Origin: CAYFSC01 sp964345695
GTDB lineage: Bacteria > Bacteroidota > Rhodothermia > Rhodothermales > Salinibacteraceae
Length of the DNA stretch: 26,383 bases
Direction of reading: 5' to 3'
NCBI GenBank assembly: GCA_964345695.1
Contig: CAYFSC010000023.1
Span: forward strand, 1 to 26,383
Shown here: positions 1 to 6,777 of the stretch, one piece after another
How positions within the stretch are numbered: position 1 is the first letter of the stretch
How the letters are laid out: every line of letters starts with the position of its first letter
Notes under the pieces: generated by a model
What the model was told of the DNA's origin: nothing
Seen by the model: only the letters and a program-made list of their open reading frames with translations
Databases searched by the model: none
Made by a program: the position numbers and the translations under genes

Positions 1-10
1 TTATGTCAAC

Positions 11-62
11 TCCGCACACGGCCGAAGGCCGAGAGCCCGAAGGAGCATGCTCCGGGTGCGGA
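11..62. other. Structured intergenic element (nested inverted repeats)
   Basis: An outer stem TCCGCAC (11-17) pairs with GTGCGGA (56-62). Inside it are a GGCC-GAA-GGCC hairpin (20-30) and the 12-bp perfect palindrome GGAGCATGCTCC (42-53), giving a cloverleaf-like three-way fold. It has no tRNA hallmarks (no T-loop GTTCGA motif, no CCA end). It may be a terminator or a dispersed repeat; no T-run follows on either strand. Confidence 0.4.
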
Positions 63-105
63 CGAAGTACATCCTGCAGGCGGATTTGGGTATGGATGTG
101 AGAAC

Positions 106-162
106 GTGTGGAGGAATGGAAGCGAAGGACCTCCACACCTCCATCCTTCCACACCTCCGCCC
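106..162 (-). repeat. Degenerate 8-nt tandem repeat forming a long hairpin
   Basis: Plus-strand pyrimidine octads ctccacac, ctccatcc, ttccacac and ctccgccc run from 131 to 162. Purine octads gtgtggag, gaatggaa and gcgaagga run from 106 to 129. Positions 106-120 are complementary to 140-154 at 13 of 15 positions, so the array can fold into a long stem. It starts 25 bp past the stop of the minus-strand DUF423 gene, so it would lie in that gene's 3' UTR. No strong T-run follows. Confidence 0.6.
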
Positions 163-186
163 TGAACGAAACGTGCGGAGTGCGTA

Positions 187-558
187 TTACCCGCTCTGCC
201 CCACGCTCCAGATGACGAGCGCCCACCCGACGAGAAACGCTACGCCGCCGAACGGAGTGATCGCGCCGAGCCACGAGGTGTCTGTGAGCACGAGCACATA
301 GAGACTGCCGGAGAACAGCACAATGCCGACCAGAAAGCAGATACCGGCCCACGTGACGAGCGCTCCGGGCGTCTGCGCGGCCCACCAGCCGACGAAGAGC
401 AGGGCGAGGGCATGGTACATCTGGTAGGTGACGCCTGTCTCGAACGTCTCAATGCGCTCTGGAGACACCCGTCCCTCCAGCCCGTGAGCACCAAATGCGC
501 CGGCGGCCACGGCCAGCCCGGCGAGCACCGCACCGGCGAGCAGAAAGAATCGATTCAT
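187..558 (-). CDS. DUF423 family small membrane protein
   Basis: This 123-aa protein consists almost entirely of four hydrophobic segments (about residues 4-25, 48-63, 66-91 and 98-119), so it should sit in the inner membrane. The family hallmarks are visible: GAFGAHGL (21-27 region), a Tyr/His segment around YQMYHALAL (45-53), FSGSLY (82-87) and TPFGGVAFLVGW (101-112). DUF423 (YgdD/TMEM256-like) proteins of 110-130 aa are widespread in bacteria and have no settled biochemical function. The ATG start is unambiguous because the signal-anchor-like segment begins straight after it. It is last in a co-directional run behind rsfS, with a 49-bp gap that would allow co-transcription. Family assignment is confident; function is unknown. 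Confidence 0.9.
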   Translation of the reverse strand: MNRFFLLAGAVLAGLAVAAGAFGAHGLEGRVSPERIETFETGVTYQMYHALALLFVGWWAAQTPGALVTWAGICFLVGIVLFSGSLYVLVLTDTSWLGAITPFGGVAFLVGWALVIWSVGQSG

Positions 559-607
559 GATGTCCAGTCGTCACTGCTGATTTCGATCCAATGCCGCATG
601 CAGGGAG

Positions 608-1072
608 CTACGTGCTCTCGCCCTGCAGTAGCTCCTGGAGCATCTCGATGTCGGAGGCATCGCCGTCCTCCGGGACAGATTCGGCTTCGGCCTCGCCCCA
701 CAGGCGCTCGATCTCGTAGTGTTCGCGCTTCTCGGCGCTGAAGATGTGCACCACAAGATCGACGTAATCCAGGAGCACCCACTGCAGGTGGTCCATGCCC
801 TCTCGCTTCCACGGACGCTCCTCGCATGCGTCTTCGATGTCGTCCATCACCCCATTGGCGATGGCACGGATCTGAAGATCAGCGTCGCCGGTGCCGATGA
901 CGAAGAAGTCGGCCATGCCGCTGACAGAGCGCAGGTCGAGGACCATAATGTCGCGCGCTTTCTTATCGGCCATGGCGTCGATGGCGTGCACCGCCAACTC
1001 GTACCCCTCGTTGCGGGGCACACGGCGCTTGGAGACAGAAGGAGAGGAGGTTGTCTGGTCGGGGGAAGCCAT
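608..1072 (-). CDS. rsfS: Ribosomal silencing factor RsfS
   Basis: RsfS (Iojap/YbeB/DUF143 family) binds ribosomal protein uL14 on the 50S subunit and blocks 30S joining, damping translation in starvation or stationary phase. The 154-aa product shows the family core: ELAVHAIDAMADKKARDIMVLDL near the N terminus, then MADFFVIGTG, WVLLDYVDLVVHIF and the Tyr/Glu/Leu-Trp ending YEIERLWG. The ATG at 1072 was chosen over an in-frame upstream ATG at 1144 because the extra 24 residues are Arg/Cys-rich and unlike the family. An acidic C-terminal tail (about residues 125-154) extends beyond the usual domain. The gene follows a LytR_C-domain gene by 119 bp, a neighbourhood I recall as common in Bacteroidota. 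Confidence 0.93.
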   Translation of the reverse strand: MASPDQTTSSPSVSKRRVPRNEGYELAVHAIDAMADKKARDIMVLDLRSVSGMADFFVIGTGDADLQIRAIANGVMDDIEDACEERPWKREGMDHLQWVLLDYVDLVVHIFSAEKREHYEIERLWGEAEAESVPEDGDASDIEMLQELLQGEST

Positions 1073-1191
1073 ACAGGTTAGGACATTGGTTCGGGTCGGT
1101 GATCGTGGAATGAACGTGCATGTCCACGCGCGAATGCGGTGCAACGAGACTCATTCGCGTGTAGAAGCATGGGGACGACGGTTTGGTAGCG

Positions 1192-1653
1192 TCACTGTGA
1201 TTGGAACGGACGCATCTTCTGATAGTCCTCGCCGATGACGATCGTGGCGTCCAGGTACAGGTCGCGGCGCACTTCTTCCCGCACTCGGCTCTCGGGCAGA
1301 CCCAGGGCACGGGCGACCTTCCGAGCCGATTCCGGATCGCCAACACGGTCGATGACGAGAGACTTCTCCTGGTCGAACGTGTGGTAGTTGCCTACGTCGA
1401 CCACGTCGAACCCTTGATCGCGCAGGAACTGAGTGGTGTGCGCGGCAAGGTGGTCGATTCCGCATCCGTTGCGCACCTCGACCTGGATGATGTCGCCGAC
1501 AAGCTGGGTGGAGTCGGAGGCGCGCGTCGGATTGGTGCGGGGCGTCGTGGTGTGCGCGACGAGGGCGTACAGCAGAACCAGCACGCCCACACCAACGGCC
1601 AGAAGAGCCGTGTTGAGGAGACCATTTGTGAGGCGAGAGGACCACGTGCTCAT
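1192..1653 (-). CDS. LytR_C-domain membrane-anchored protein
   Basis: The 153-aa protein has a short cytoplasmic N terminus, one transmembrane segment (about residues 11-33) and an outer domain matching the C-terminal domain of LytR/CpsA/Psr proteins. The recognisable core is IQVEVRNGCGIDHLAAHTTQ followed by LRDQGFDVVDVGNY and a Leu-Gly-Leu-Pro segment. The catalytic LCP phosphotransferase domain is absent, so it is a stand-alone LytR_C protein and need not attach polymers to the wall. An in-frame GTG at 1659 is an alternative start; the ATG at 1653 is preferred because it is ATG and loses only two residues. It lies between a secreted protein gene and rsfS on the same strand. Family assignment is good; function is unknown. 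Confidence 0.8.
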   Translation of the reverse strand: MSTWSSRLTNGLLNTALLAVGVGVLVLLYALVAHTTTPRTNPTRASDSTQLVGDIIQVEVRNGCGIDHLAAHTTQFLRDQGFDVVDVGNYHTFDQEKSLVIDRVGDPESARKVARALGLPESRVREEVRRDLYLDATIVIGEDYQKMRPFQSQ

Positions 1654-1744
1654 CAGCACCTACAGCCGGCGTCTCAGCAAAGCATACAAGGGGAGTTCGT
1701 GCCGGAACGCGCCCTGCCTGCCGTGGGGTCATGCCACCGAGCGG

Positions 1745-2275
1745 CTAGTTCTTCCAGAACAGGTCGTTGGAGGGCGTGCGCGTCTGCATCGGACTGTAGC
1801 GGTTGCCGGACCCGTACCGACCGTATGGACTCATGTAGCGACCATACGGGCTCTGCTGGATTTGCAGGCGGAACTGCATGTTCTCGGAGGGACGGTACGC
1901 CACCTCGGCGTTGCGGAGAAAGACTTGGGCCCGTTCCTGCCCCAGCGCGTTGGTGCCGCCGAGCGAGTGCGCCACCCCGACGTCCACACGAGCCGCCCAC
2001 TCCTGGTTGAACTGCCACATCATCGAGTTGGTGTACATCCCCAGCGAGGCGTTCTGCCCGCCGAACGACGAGAACGATGCTTCGTAGGAATGTGCCATGC
2101 GGAAGTGCTGGGCTCCGAAAAGCTGGCTCAGGGCGTCGACGGCTGCTTCACCCGTGTCGTACAAGCGGGTGGGAACGGAGTCTGACGCCGAGGTGCTACG
2201 AAGCTGTGCTTGGGCCGACGGCGCTGTAAGCGCGAGGACCAGCACGAGGCACAAAAGAGGAGCAAACGTGCGCAT
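1745..2275 (-). CDS. Secreted hypothetical protein
   Basis: I do not recognise this 176-aa family. A clear Sec signal peptide (residues 1-24, MRTFAPLLCLVLVLALTAPS then AQAQ) predicts export. The mature part has alternating hydrophobic/polar stretches such as YEASFSSFGG, ARVDVGVAHSLGG and MQFRLQIQQ, compatible with a small beta-barrel or membrane-facing beta protein. The C-terminal region carries a short Tyr/Gly/Arg/Pro repeat (SPYGRY twice, about residues 146-160). There is no lipobox, so it is more likely periplasmic or in the outer membrane than a lipoprotein. It heads the minus-strand run leading to rsfS and is divergent from tsaD. Confidence 0.72.
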   Translation of the reverse strand: MRTFAPLLCLVLVLALTAPSAQAQLRSTSASDSVPTRLYDTGEAAVDALSQLFGAQHFRMAHSYEASFSSFGGQNASLGMYTNSMMWQFNQEWAARVDVGVAHSLGGTNALGQERAQVFLRNAEVAYRPSENMQFRLQIQQSPYGRYMSPYGRYGSGNRYSPMQTRTPSNDLFWKN

Positions 2276-2310
2276 GGGGATTGCTCGATTAACGAGAAAG
2301 CCGGGTGTGT

Positions 2311-2341
2311 AAAAGATACCGTGCTACACGGGCGGATTCAA
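2311..2341 (-). promoter_or_regulatory. Candidate Bacteroidota-type promoter
   Basis: On the minus strand, TTG (2341-2339) is followed after 20 nt by TATCTTTT (2318-2311). This is one mismatch from the Bacteroidota -7 element TAnnTTTG, with the expected -33/-7 spacing. It lies about 36 bp upstream of the ATG of the secreted protein gene. This is pattern matching only. Confidence 0.4.
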
Positions 2342-2436
2342 TACCTTCCGCTCCCTGTTTTTGTTCGCCGCCCACCGAAGAAAATGTGACGTCTCCGCGA
2401 GGACCGGAGCGACCCATCCATCAACAGCCTGCAACC

Positions 2437-3441
2437 ATGGTCCTTCTGGGTGTCGAAAGCTCGTGCGATGATACGGCCGCAGCGGTGATCGCCAACGGTG
2501 CCGTGCACTCGAACGTGATCTCCTCGCAGCACGCGCTTCATGAAGACTACGGCGGCGTGGTGCCCGAACTGGCGTCGCGCGACCACCAACGTCTCATCGT
2601 GCCAGTTGTGCAGCAGGCCCTCGCAGAGGCGGACGCGTCTTTCGAGGATCTCGACGCAGTCGCCGTTACGCACGGCCCCGGCCTGCCGGGCTCGCTGCTC
2701 GTCGGTCTCAGCTTTGCGAAGGCGTTTGCCTGCGGACTCGGGCTTCCTCTCCTGGGCGTCAACCACCTGGAAGGGCATGTTTACTCGGTCGACATCGAGC
2801 CGCCGCGTCCTCCGCGCCCGTATCTGTGTCTCATCGTCTCGGGCGGACACACGCAACTGGTGCTCGTGGAGGCGGACTTCCAACACACGGTGCTCGGCCA
2901 GACGCGCGACGATGCCGCCGGGGAGGCGTTCGACAAGGTTGCCCAGTTGCTGGACCTCGGCTATCCCGGCGGCCCCCCCATCGACCGTCACGCAGGGCGG
3001 GGCGACCCGACCTTCCACGACTTTCCGCGCTCGCGGCTGGACGGCTTCGACTTTTCGTTCAGCGGACTCAAAACATCGGTGCTTTACTACCTTCGGGACT
3101 TCTCGGACGACGAACGGGAGGCGTTGCTGAACGACCATCTCGACGACCTCTGCGCCTCGTTCCAGGCGGCGGTTCTCGACGTGCTGGTCGATGCCGTTCG
3201 CCGTGCAGCCGACTCCACTGGCGTGGAGCACGTGGCCGTCGTGGGCGGGGTCTCGGCCAACCGCAAATTGCGCGAGCGGATTGCGTCGGCGGGCGACGCG
3301 GACGGCTTCCAGGTGTACATGCCGGCCATGGAGTACTGCATGGACAACGCAGCGATGATCGCCACGGCCGGAGCGCTGCACCGCGGCGCCGGCCATACCA
3401 GTCCGTCTACGCTCGACATTAGCGCCCGGCTGGCGTTGTGA
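2437..3441 (+). CDS. tsaD: tRNA N6-adenosine threonylcarbamoyltransferase TsaD
   Basis: TsaD transfers the threonylcarbamoyl group from threonylcarbamoyl-AMP to A37 of ANN-decoding tRNAs, working with TsaB and TsaE. The 334-aa length is typical. Visible motifs are the ASKHA phosphate-1 loop GVESSCDDTAAAV (5-17), the metal-binding HLEGH (H110, H114), SGGHTQ (135-140), FSFSGLKTS, GGVSANRKLRER and a C-terminal MEYCMDNAAMIA with the metal-binding Asp. The ATG at 2437 was chosen because it places MVLLGVESSCDD exactly at the family start; upstream in-frame sequence is not conserved-looking. mltG follows on the same strand after 155 bp. TsaB and TsaE are not in this window. Confidence 0.97.
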   Translation: MVLLGVESSCDDTAAAVIANGAVHSNVISSQHALHEDYGGVVPELASRDHQRLIVPVVQQALAEADASFEDLDAVAVTHGPGLPGSLLVGLSFAKAFACGLGLPLLGVNHLEGHVYSVDIEPPRPPRPYLCLIVSGGHTQLVLVEADFQHTVLGQTRDDAAGEAFDKVAQLLDLGYPGGPPIDRHAGRGDPTFHDFPRSRLDGFDFSFSGLKTSVLYYLRDFSDDEREALLNDHLDDLCASFQAAVLDVLVDAVRRAADSTGVEHVAVVGGVSANRKLRERIASAGDADGFQVYMPAMEYCMDNAAMIATAGALHRGAGHTSPSTLDISARLAL

Positions 3442-3596
3442 GCAGCCCTATCGAGAAGCCTTCGTCCGACGCGTCTTGGCATTCGAACGCAAAACTCGAA
3501 CGGCGCCCCGAACGATGCGCCAAACTTGGGCGTACGCGAGAGTGAGGAGCACTCCCGCCTCCGTCCCTACGACCATCCAGTGCCAATCGTCTGCGC

Positions 3597-4661
3597 ATGT
3601 CCCGGAAGTCGCTCGTCATTGCGGCCTTCGTTCTGCTTACCCTTGCCGGCTTTGCCGCCGGGTTAGGAGGATGGATGGTCTTCGGCCCCAACACGCCTGA
3701 CTACACGGGGACGCGAACCGTCACACTGCCCGACAGCACCACCGACTCCCTCCCCGCCGTTGTCAACGCGCTGGAGACCGCGGGCATCCTGGCCTCGGCC
3801 ACTTCGTTCCGCGTCGTCGCCCAGGCGACCGGATGGGACGCGCAGATCAAACCGGGCCATTACGCCTTCGAAAGCGGGACCTCGACCTACCAGTTGCTAG
3901 ACATCCTGCGCCGCGGCCTACAGACGCCGGTACGCCTGACGATCCCGCCCGGCTCGCGTCCCGAGATCGTTGCGACAGTGGCAGCCCGCCGACTCCAGCT
4001 CTCTCGCGGTGCGTTTCTGGCGGCCCTTCGCGACACCGCACTCGCCCAGTCGCTGGGCGTTGAGCCCGGCCACCTGTTTGGCTACCTGATGCCCGAGACG
4101 TACGAGTTCTACTGGCACACGACGCCCGACCGGGTGATCCGCCGTGTCAAGCAGACGTTTGACCGCTTCTATGCGCGCGAACTGGCCAGCCCCGCCGACA
4201 GCCTCGACCTTTCCAAGGCCGAGACGCTCACGCTCGCTTCCATCGTCGAGTGGGAGGCGCTGCTGGACGATGAGAAATCTACCATCGCTGGGGTGTACCT
4301 GAACCGGCTTGACCGCGGATGGAAGCTGGAGGCCGACCCCACGATCCAGTACGTCTTGATCGACTCGCTCGGGGACCGTGTGCGGCGGGTGCTCTACAAA
4401 CACCTTGACATTGAGCATCCTTACAACACCTACCAGGTGCGCGGCCTGCCGCCTGGGCCCATCACCAATCCGGCCCCGTCAACGCTTCGGGCCGTCGTAC
4501 GTCCTGAACAGCACGATTACATGTACTTTGCGGCTGACGGCACGGGCGGACACACCTTCAGCCGAACCCTCCGCGAGCACAACCGCGCGGCTCGCAAGTA
4601 CCACCGTCTTCTCGACAGTCGAGAGCGCGAGCAAGATCGGCAGAGCGACGGTGCGAACTGA
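3597..4661 (+). CDS. mltG: Endolytic transglycosylase MltG (YceG-like)
   Basis: MltG is an inner-membrane lytic transglycosylase that cleaves nascent glycan strands and is thought to terminate peptidoglycan polymerisation. The 354-aa protein has a short cytoplasmic tail, one transmembrane helix (about 5-28), a LysM-like substrate-binding region (about 40-115) and the YceG catalytic domain (about 118-345). The catalytic signature TLASIVEWEA places the Glu at residue 218, with the usual downstream motifs VYLNRL, LEADPTIQY, YNTYQVRGLPPGPITNP and AADGTGGHTFS. The family more often has SIVEKE; here it is SIVEWE. The gene follows tsaD and may share its transcript. Confidence 0.95.
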   Translation: MSRKSLVIAAFVLLTLAGFAAGLGGWMVFGPNTPDYTGTRTVTLPDSTTDSLPAVVNALETAGILASATSFRVVAQATGWDAQIKPGHYAFESGTSTYQLLDILRRGLQTPVRLTIPPGSRPEIVATVAARRLQLSRGAFLAALRDTALAQSLGVEPGHLFGYLMPETYEFYWHTTPDRVIRRVKQTFDRFYARELASPADSLDLSKAETLTLASIVEWEALLDDEKSTIAGVYLNRLDRGWKLEADPTIQYVLIDSLGDRVRRVLYKHLDIEHPYNTYQVRGLPPGPITNPAPSTLRAVVRPEQHDYMYFAADGTGGHTFSRTLREHNRAARKYHRLLDSREREQDRQSDGAN

Positions 4662-4692
4662 CTGGGCACTGGGGATACGTCCGGAAGCCCAT

Positions 4693-4727
4693 ACCGGGAA
4701 CCCTGGATCTACCGGAACCCTGGATCT
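4693..4727. repeat. 17/18-bp tandem duplication
   Basis: ACCGGGAACCCTGGATCT (4693-4710) is followed directly by ACCGGAACCCTGGATCT (4711-4727), identical apart from one G. It lies 31 bp past the mltG stop, in the 262-bp spacer between the convergent mltG and porin genes. Confidence 0.8.
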
Positions 4728-4786
4728 GGCAATCTGTCGACGCTCACTCTTCGGTCCTCGAAGCGATCCCACGGCCCAATTCCAGC

Positions 4787-4818
4787 CTGTCATTTCGAGT
4801 GCAGTCGAGAAATTCCCC
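4787..4818. repeat. REP-like imperfect palindrome (CATTTCGA ... TCGAGAAAT)
   Basis: ATTTCGA (4792-4798) and TCGAGAAAT (4804-4812) form a stem with a two-base bulge around a GTGCAG loop. Sequences of the form GTCATTTCGA...TCGAGAAAT are, from memory, a frequent dispersed intergenic repeat in Bacteroidota genomes. The palindromes CCTGCGCAGG and GGGGCCCC lie just downstream. The site is between two convergent genes and could act as a bidirectional terminator. Confidence 0.5.
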
Positions 4819-4923
4819 TGCGCAGGCCGCCTGGTCCTGGGAGGGGCCCCGACGTTCCTCAAACCGACGTGCCTGAGAGGTTGAGATCGAGGCCCCATTC
4901 ATGCAATCACACCTGACGCTGCA

Positions 4924-6648
4924 CTAGAAGTGGTATCGGACGCCGATGAGGATCCGGTTCCGGCTTACCTCCTCGTTGACGAAAGAGGCGTTGGTGGACG
5001 TGTACGGGAGCGTACGATCGTCGAACCGCTGCTGCATCCAGCTCAAATCAACGCTAAGTTGCTCGCTAAGCTGGTACCCGAGCCCGGCCGAAAGATACGT
5101 ACGGGAGCGCTCGTCCACTTCGTCTGTGCCGCGCAGGTTCAAGGATCCACCGAACGACTCCGCGTCGATCTCAGACAGGGACACCGGCGATGGCTGATAG
5201 GCGAACCCGGCGCGGATGGCAAGCGCGTCGAGCTGGTACTCGAACCCGAGGCGCGTATTCACCACCGGATCGAAGACATCCTCGATAAGGTCGTTTTCAG
5301 TGTCGAAGAGGGTGCCGTCCGTATTGTCGTCCAGTTCCAGCTGCGTCCAGTCGACGAAGATCGCGTCCGCCAGAAGGCGAAGGTCGTTGAGTTGCAGCGA
5401 GAGCCCCCCGCCGATGCGCCAGGGCGTCCGCACGTCGTAGTCGAAGGTGGTCCGGCCCACGTCCTCACTGGGGTCGTCGCCGTACGCGAAGCGGTCGCCG
5501 TTGTCGAAGCTGGTCTGTAGGCGGATGCTCGACTCCTCGTCGATCGTGTACCATGTCGGGGTTTCGATCGTGAGCCCGGCCCGCACCGATGGCGCAACCT
5601 CTGCACTGAGCCCAAAGCGCAGTCCAAAACCCGTAAGGTCGGATTCCAGATTGCGCGTCAGCCGCAGGCTTTCGAAGTCGACGGTGCCATCGGTGCCGTC
5701 GTTCTGGTTTAGGTCGTCGACCTCTTCGAACGTGTCCCGCAGATCGTACGTGCCGAGCGTCACGTTCGCCGCTCCCCCCACGAGCACGCCCGGCGACACC
5801 TCGACGGACCCGCCGACGTTCAACTCGCGCAGGGTCCCCTCTTCGCTGATGTCGCCTGCCTGCCGGAACTCCGTCCCGGGCGTGACGACGGGGAGAAATG
5901 CCTGGGCATCATTGCTTTCCCCCGGTTCGACAAATGCTGGAACGAGGTCGATGCCGAACGTCTGGAACGCGATAAACGAGAGCGGTCGGTTGATTTGCCC
6001 GTTGCCGTCCGGGTCGAAATCCACGAGGAACTCGGCGTCGTCCGTCGTGATCAACTCCTGGCCGAAGAGCAGCTCCTCAGGCCCCTCCCCCGGCGCAAAC
6101 TGACGAACGTCCACCTCGTCGCTGAGTGGAAGGAAAAAGTCGGACACCGAACTCAACGCGTTCCGGTTGCTGAAGTCAAGGTCCCGCCCGAAGTGGCGCG
6201 TCTCGTTCAGCGCAGCCCCAACCACCAGCGACCCCTGCGTGGTGGGCACCTTGTAGGCAAGCCCGAGGTTGCCGATGCCGTATCCGGTGCGCGTTCGATC
6301 AATCGTGCGAGTGCCGAAGCTCGTCTCGTCGGCGCGGAACGTCGTGTAGGACGCCTCATCGGTGGTCAGGAGCGACCGAAACGATCCGCCGAACTGCGAG
6401 CGGTCGAGCAGCCCCAGACCGGCGGGGTTGGAGTAGAAGGACCCGTAGTCAGCCACGCCCGCAATGCTGGCCCCTCCCATGGCGGTGAGCCGCGGGCCCG
6501 TGGCGGGAGAGCGCTTGGCAAAGAACAGGGCATCGGTTGCCCCCTGCGCCTGCGTCGGTGTCGCGGTTCCTGCCCATACGACCACCAGCCCAACGGCACC
6601 AAGAAGCAACGGGAGAACGCAGTGACGGGACATCTTTCGTTTCGTCAT
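4924..6648 (-). CDS. OMPP1/FadL/TodX-family outer membrane protein
   Basis: The 574-aa protein has a Sec signal peptide (about residues 1-35, ending in TQAQG) and then the FadL-type N-terminal landmark with NPAGL in YGSFYSNPAGLGLLDRSQF (about 70-88). The rest is a run of amphipathic beta strands, and it ends in Phe (GVRYHF), the usual last strand of a barrel recognised by BAM. FadL-family porins take up hydrophobic compounds such as long-chain fatty acids; the substrate here cannot be told. The middle (about 180-270) is unusually acidic, consistent with a halophile. A second in-frame ATG at 6633 is an alternative start. A duplicated AAATCAAAG motif (6659-6667 and 6672-6680) lies just upstream. 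Confidence 0.88.
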   Translation of the reverse strand: MTKRKMSRHCVLPLLLGAVGLVVVWAGTATPTQAQGATDALFFAKRSPATGPRLTAMGGASIAGVADYGSFYSNPAGLGLLDRSQFGGSFRSLLTTDEASYTTFRADETSFGTRTIDRTRTGYGIGNLGLAYKVPTTQGSLVVGAALNETRHFGRDLDFSNRNALSSVSDFFLPLSDEVDVRQFAPGEGPEELLFGQELITTDDAEFLVDFDPDGNGQINRPLSFIAFQTFGIDLVPAFVEPGESNDAQAFLPVVTPGTEFRQAGDISEEGTLRELNVGGSVEVSPGVLVGGAANVTLGTYDLRDTFEEVDDLNQNDGTDGTVDFESLRLTRNLESDLTGFGLRFGLSAEVAPSVRAGLTIETPTWYTIDEESSIRLQTSFDNGDRFAYGDDPSEDVGRTTFDYDVRTPWRIGGGLSLQLNDLRLLADAIFVDWTQLELDDNTDGTLFDTENDLIEDVFDPVVNTRLGFEYQLDALAIRAGFAYQPSPVSLSEIDAESFGGSLNLRGTDEVDERSRTYLSAGLGYQLSEQLSVDLSWMQQRFDDRTLPYTSTNASFVNEEVSRNRILIGVRYHF

Positions 6649-6707
6649 AGGTCGTTACAAATCAAAGGGATAAATCAAAGCTCCAACGAGGCCGGAAGGC
6701 ATAGAAA

Positions 6708-6736
6708 TGGCCCGCGGCAGGTGTGCACGCGGGCCA
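6708..6736 (-). terminator. Rho-independent terminator of the Arg/Ser-rich lipoprotein gene
   Basis: There is a perfect 9-bp stem TGGCCCGCG (6708-6716) / CGCGGGCCA (6728-6736) with an 11-nt loop. Read on the minus strand it is followed by TTTCTAT and lies 41 bp beyond the lipoprotein gene's stop, ahead of the porin gene. It separates the two transcripts. Confidence 0.75.
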
Positions 6737-6777
6737 ATGGATGGGCACGCGGCGACCGACGGGAAACCGGCCTGCGT

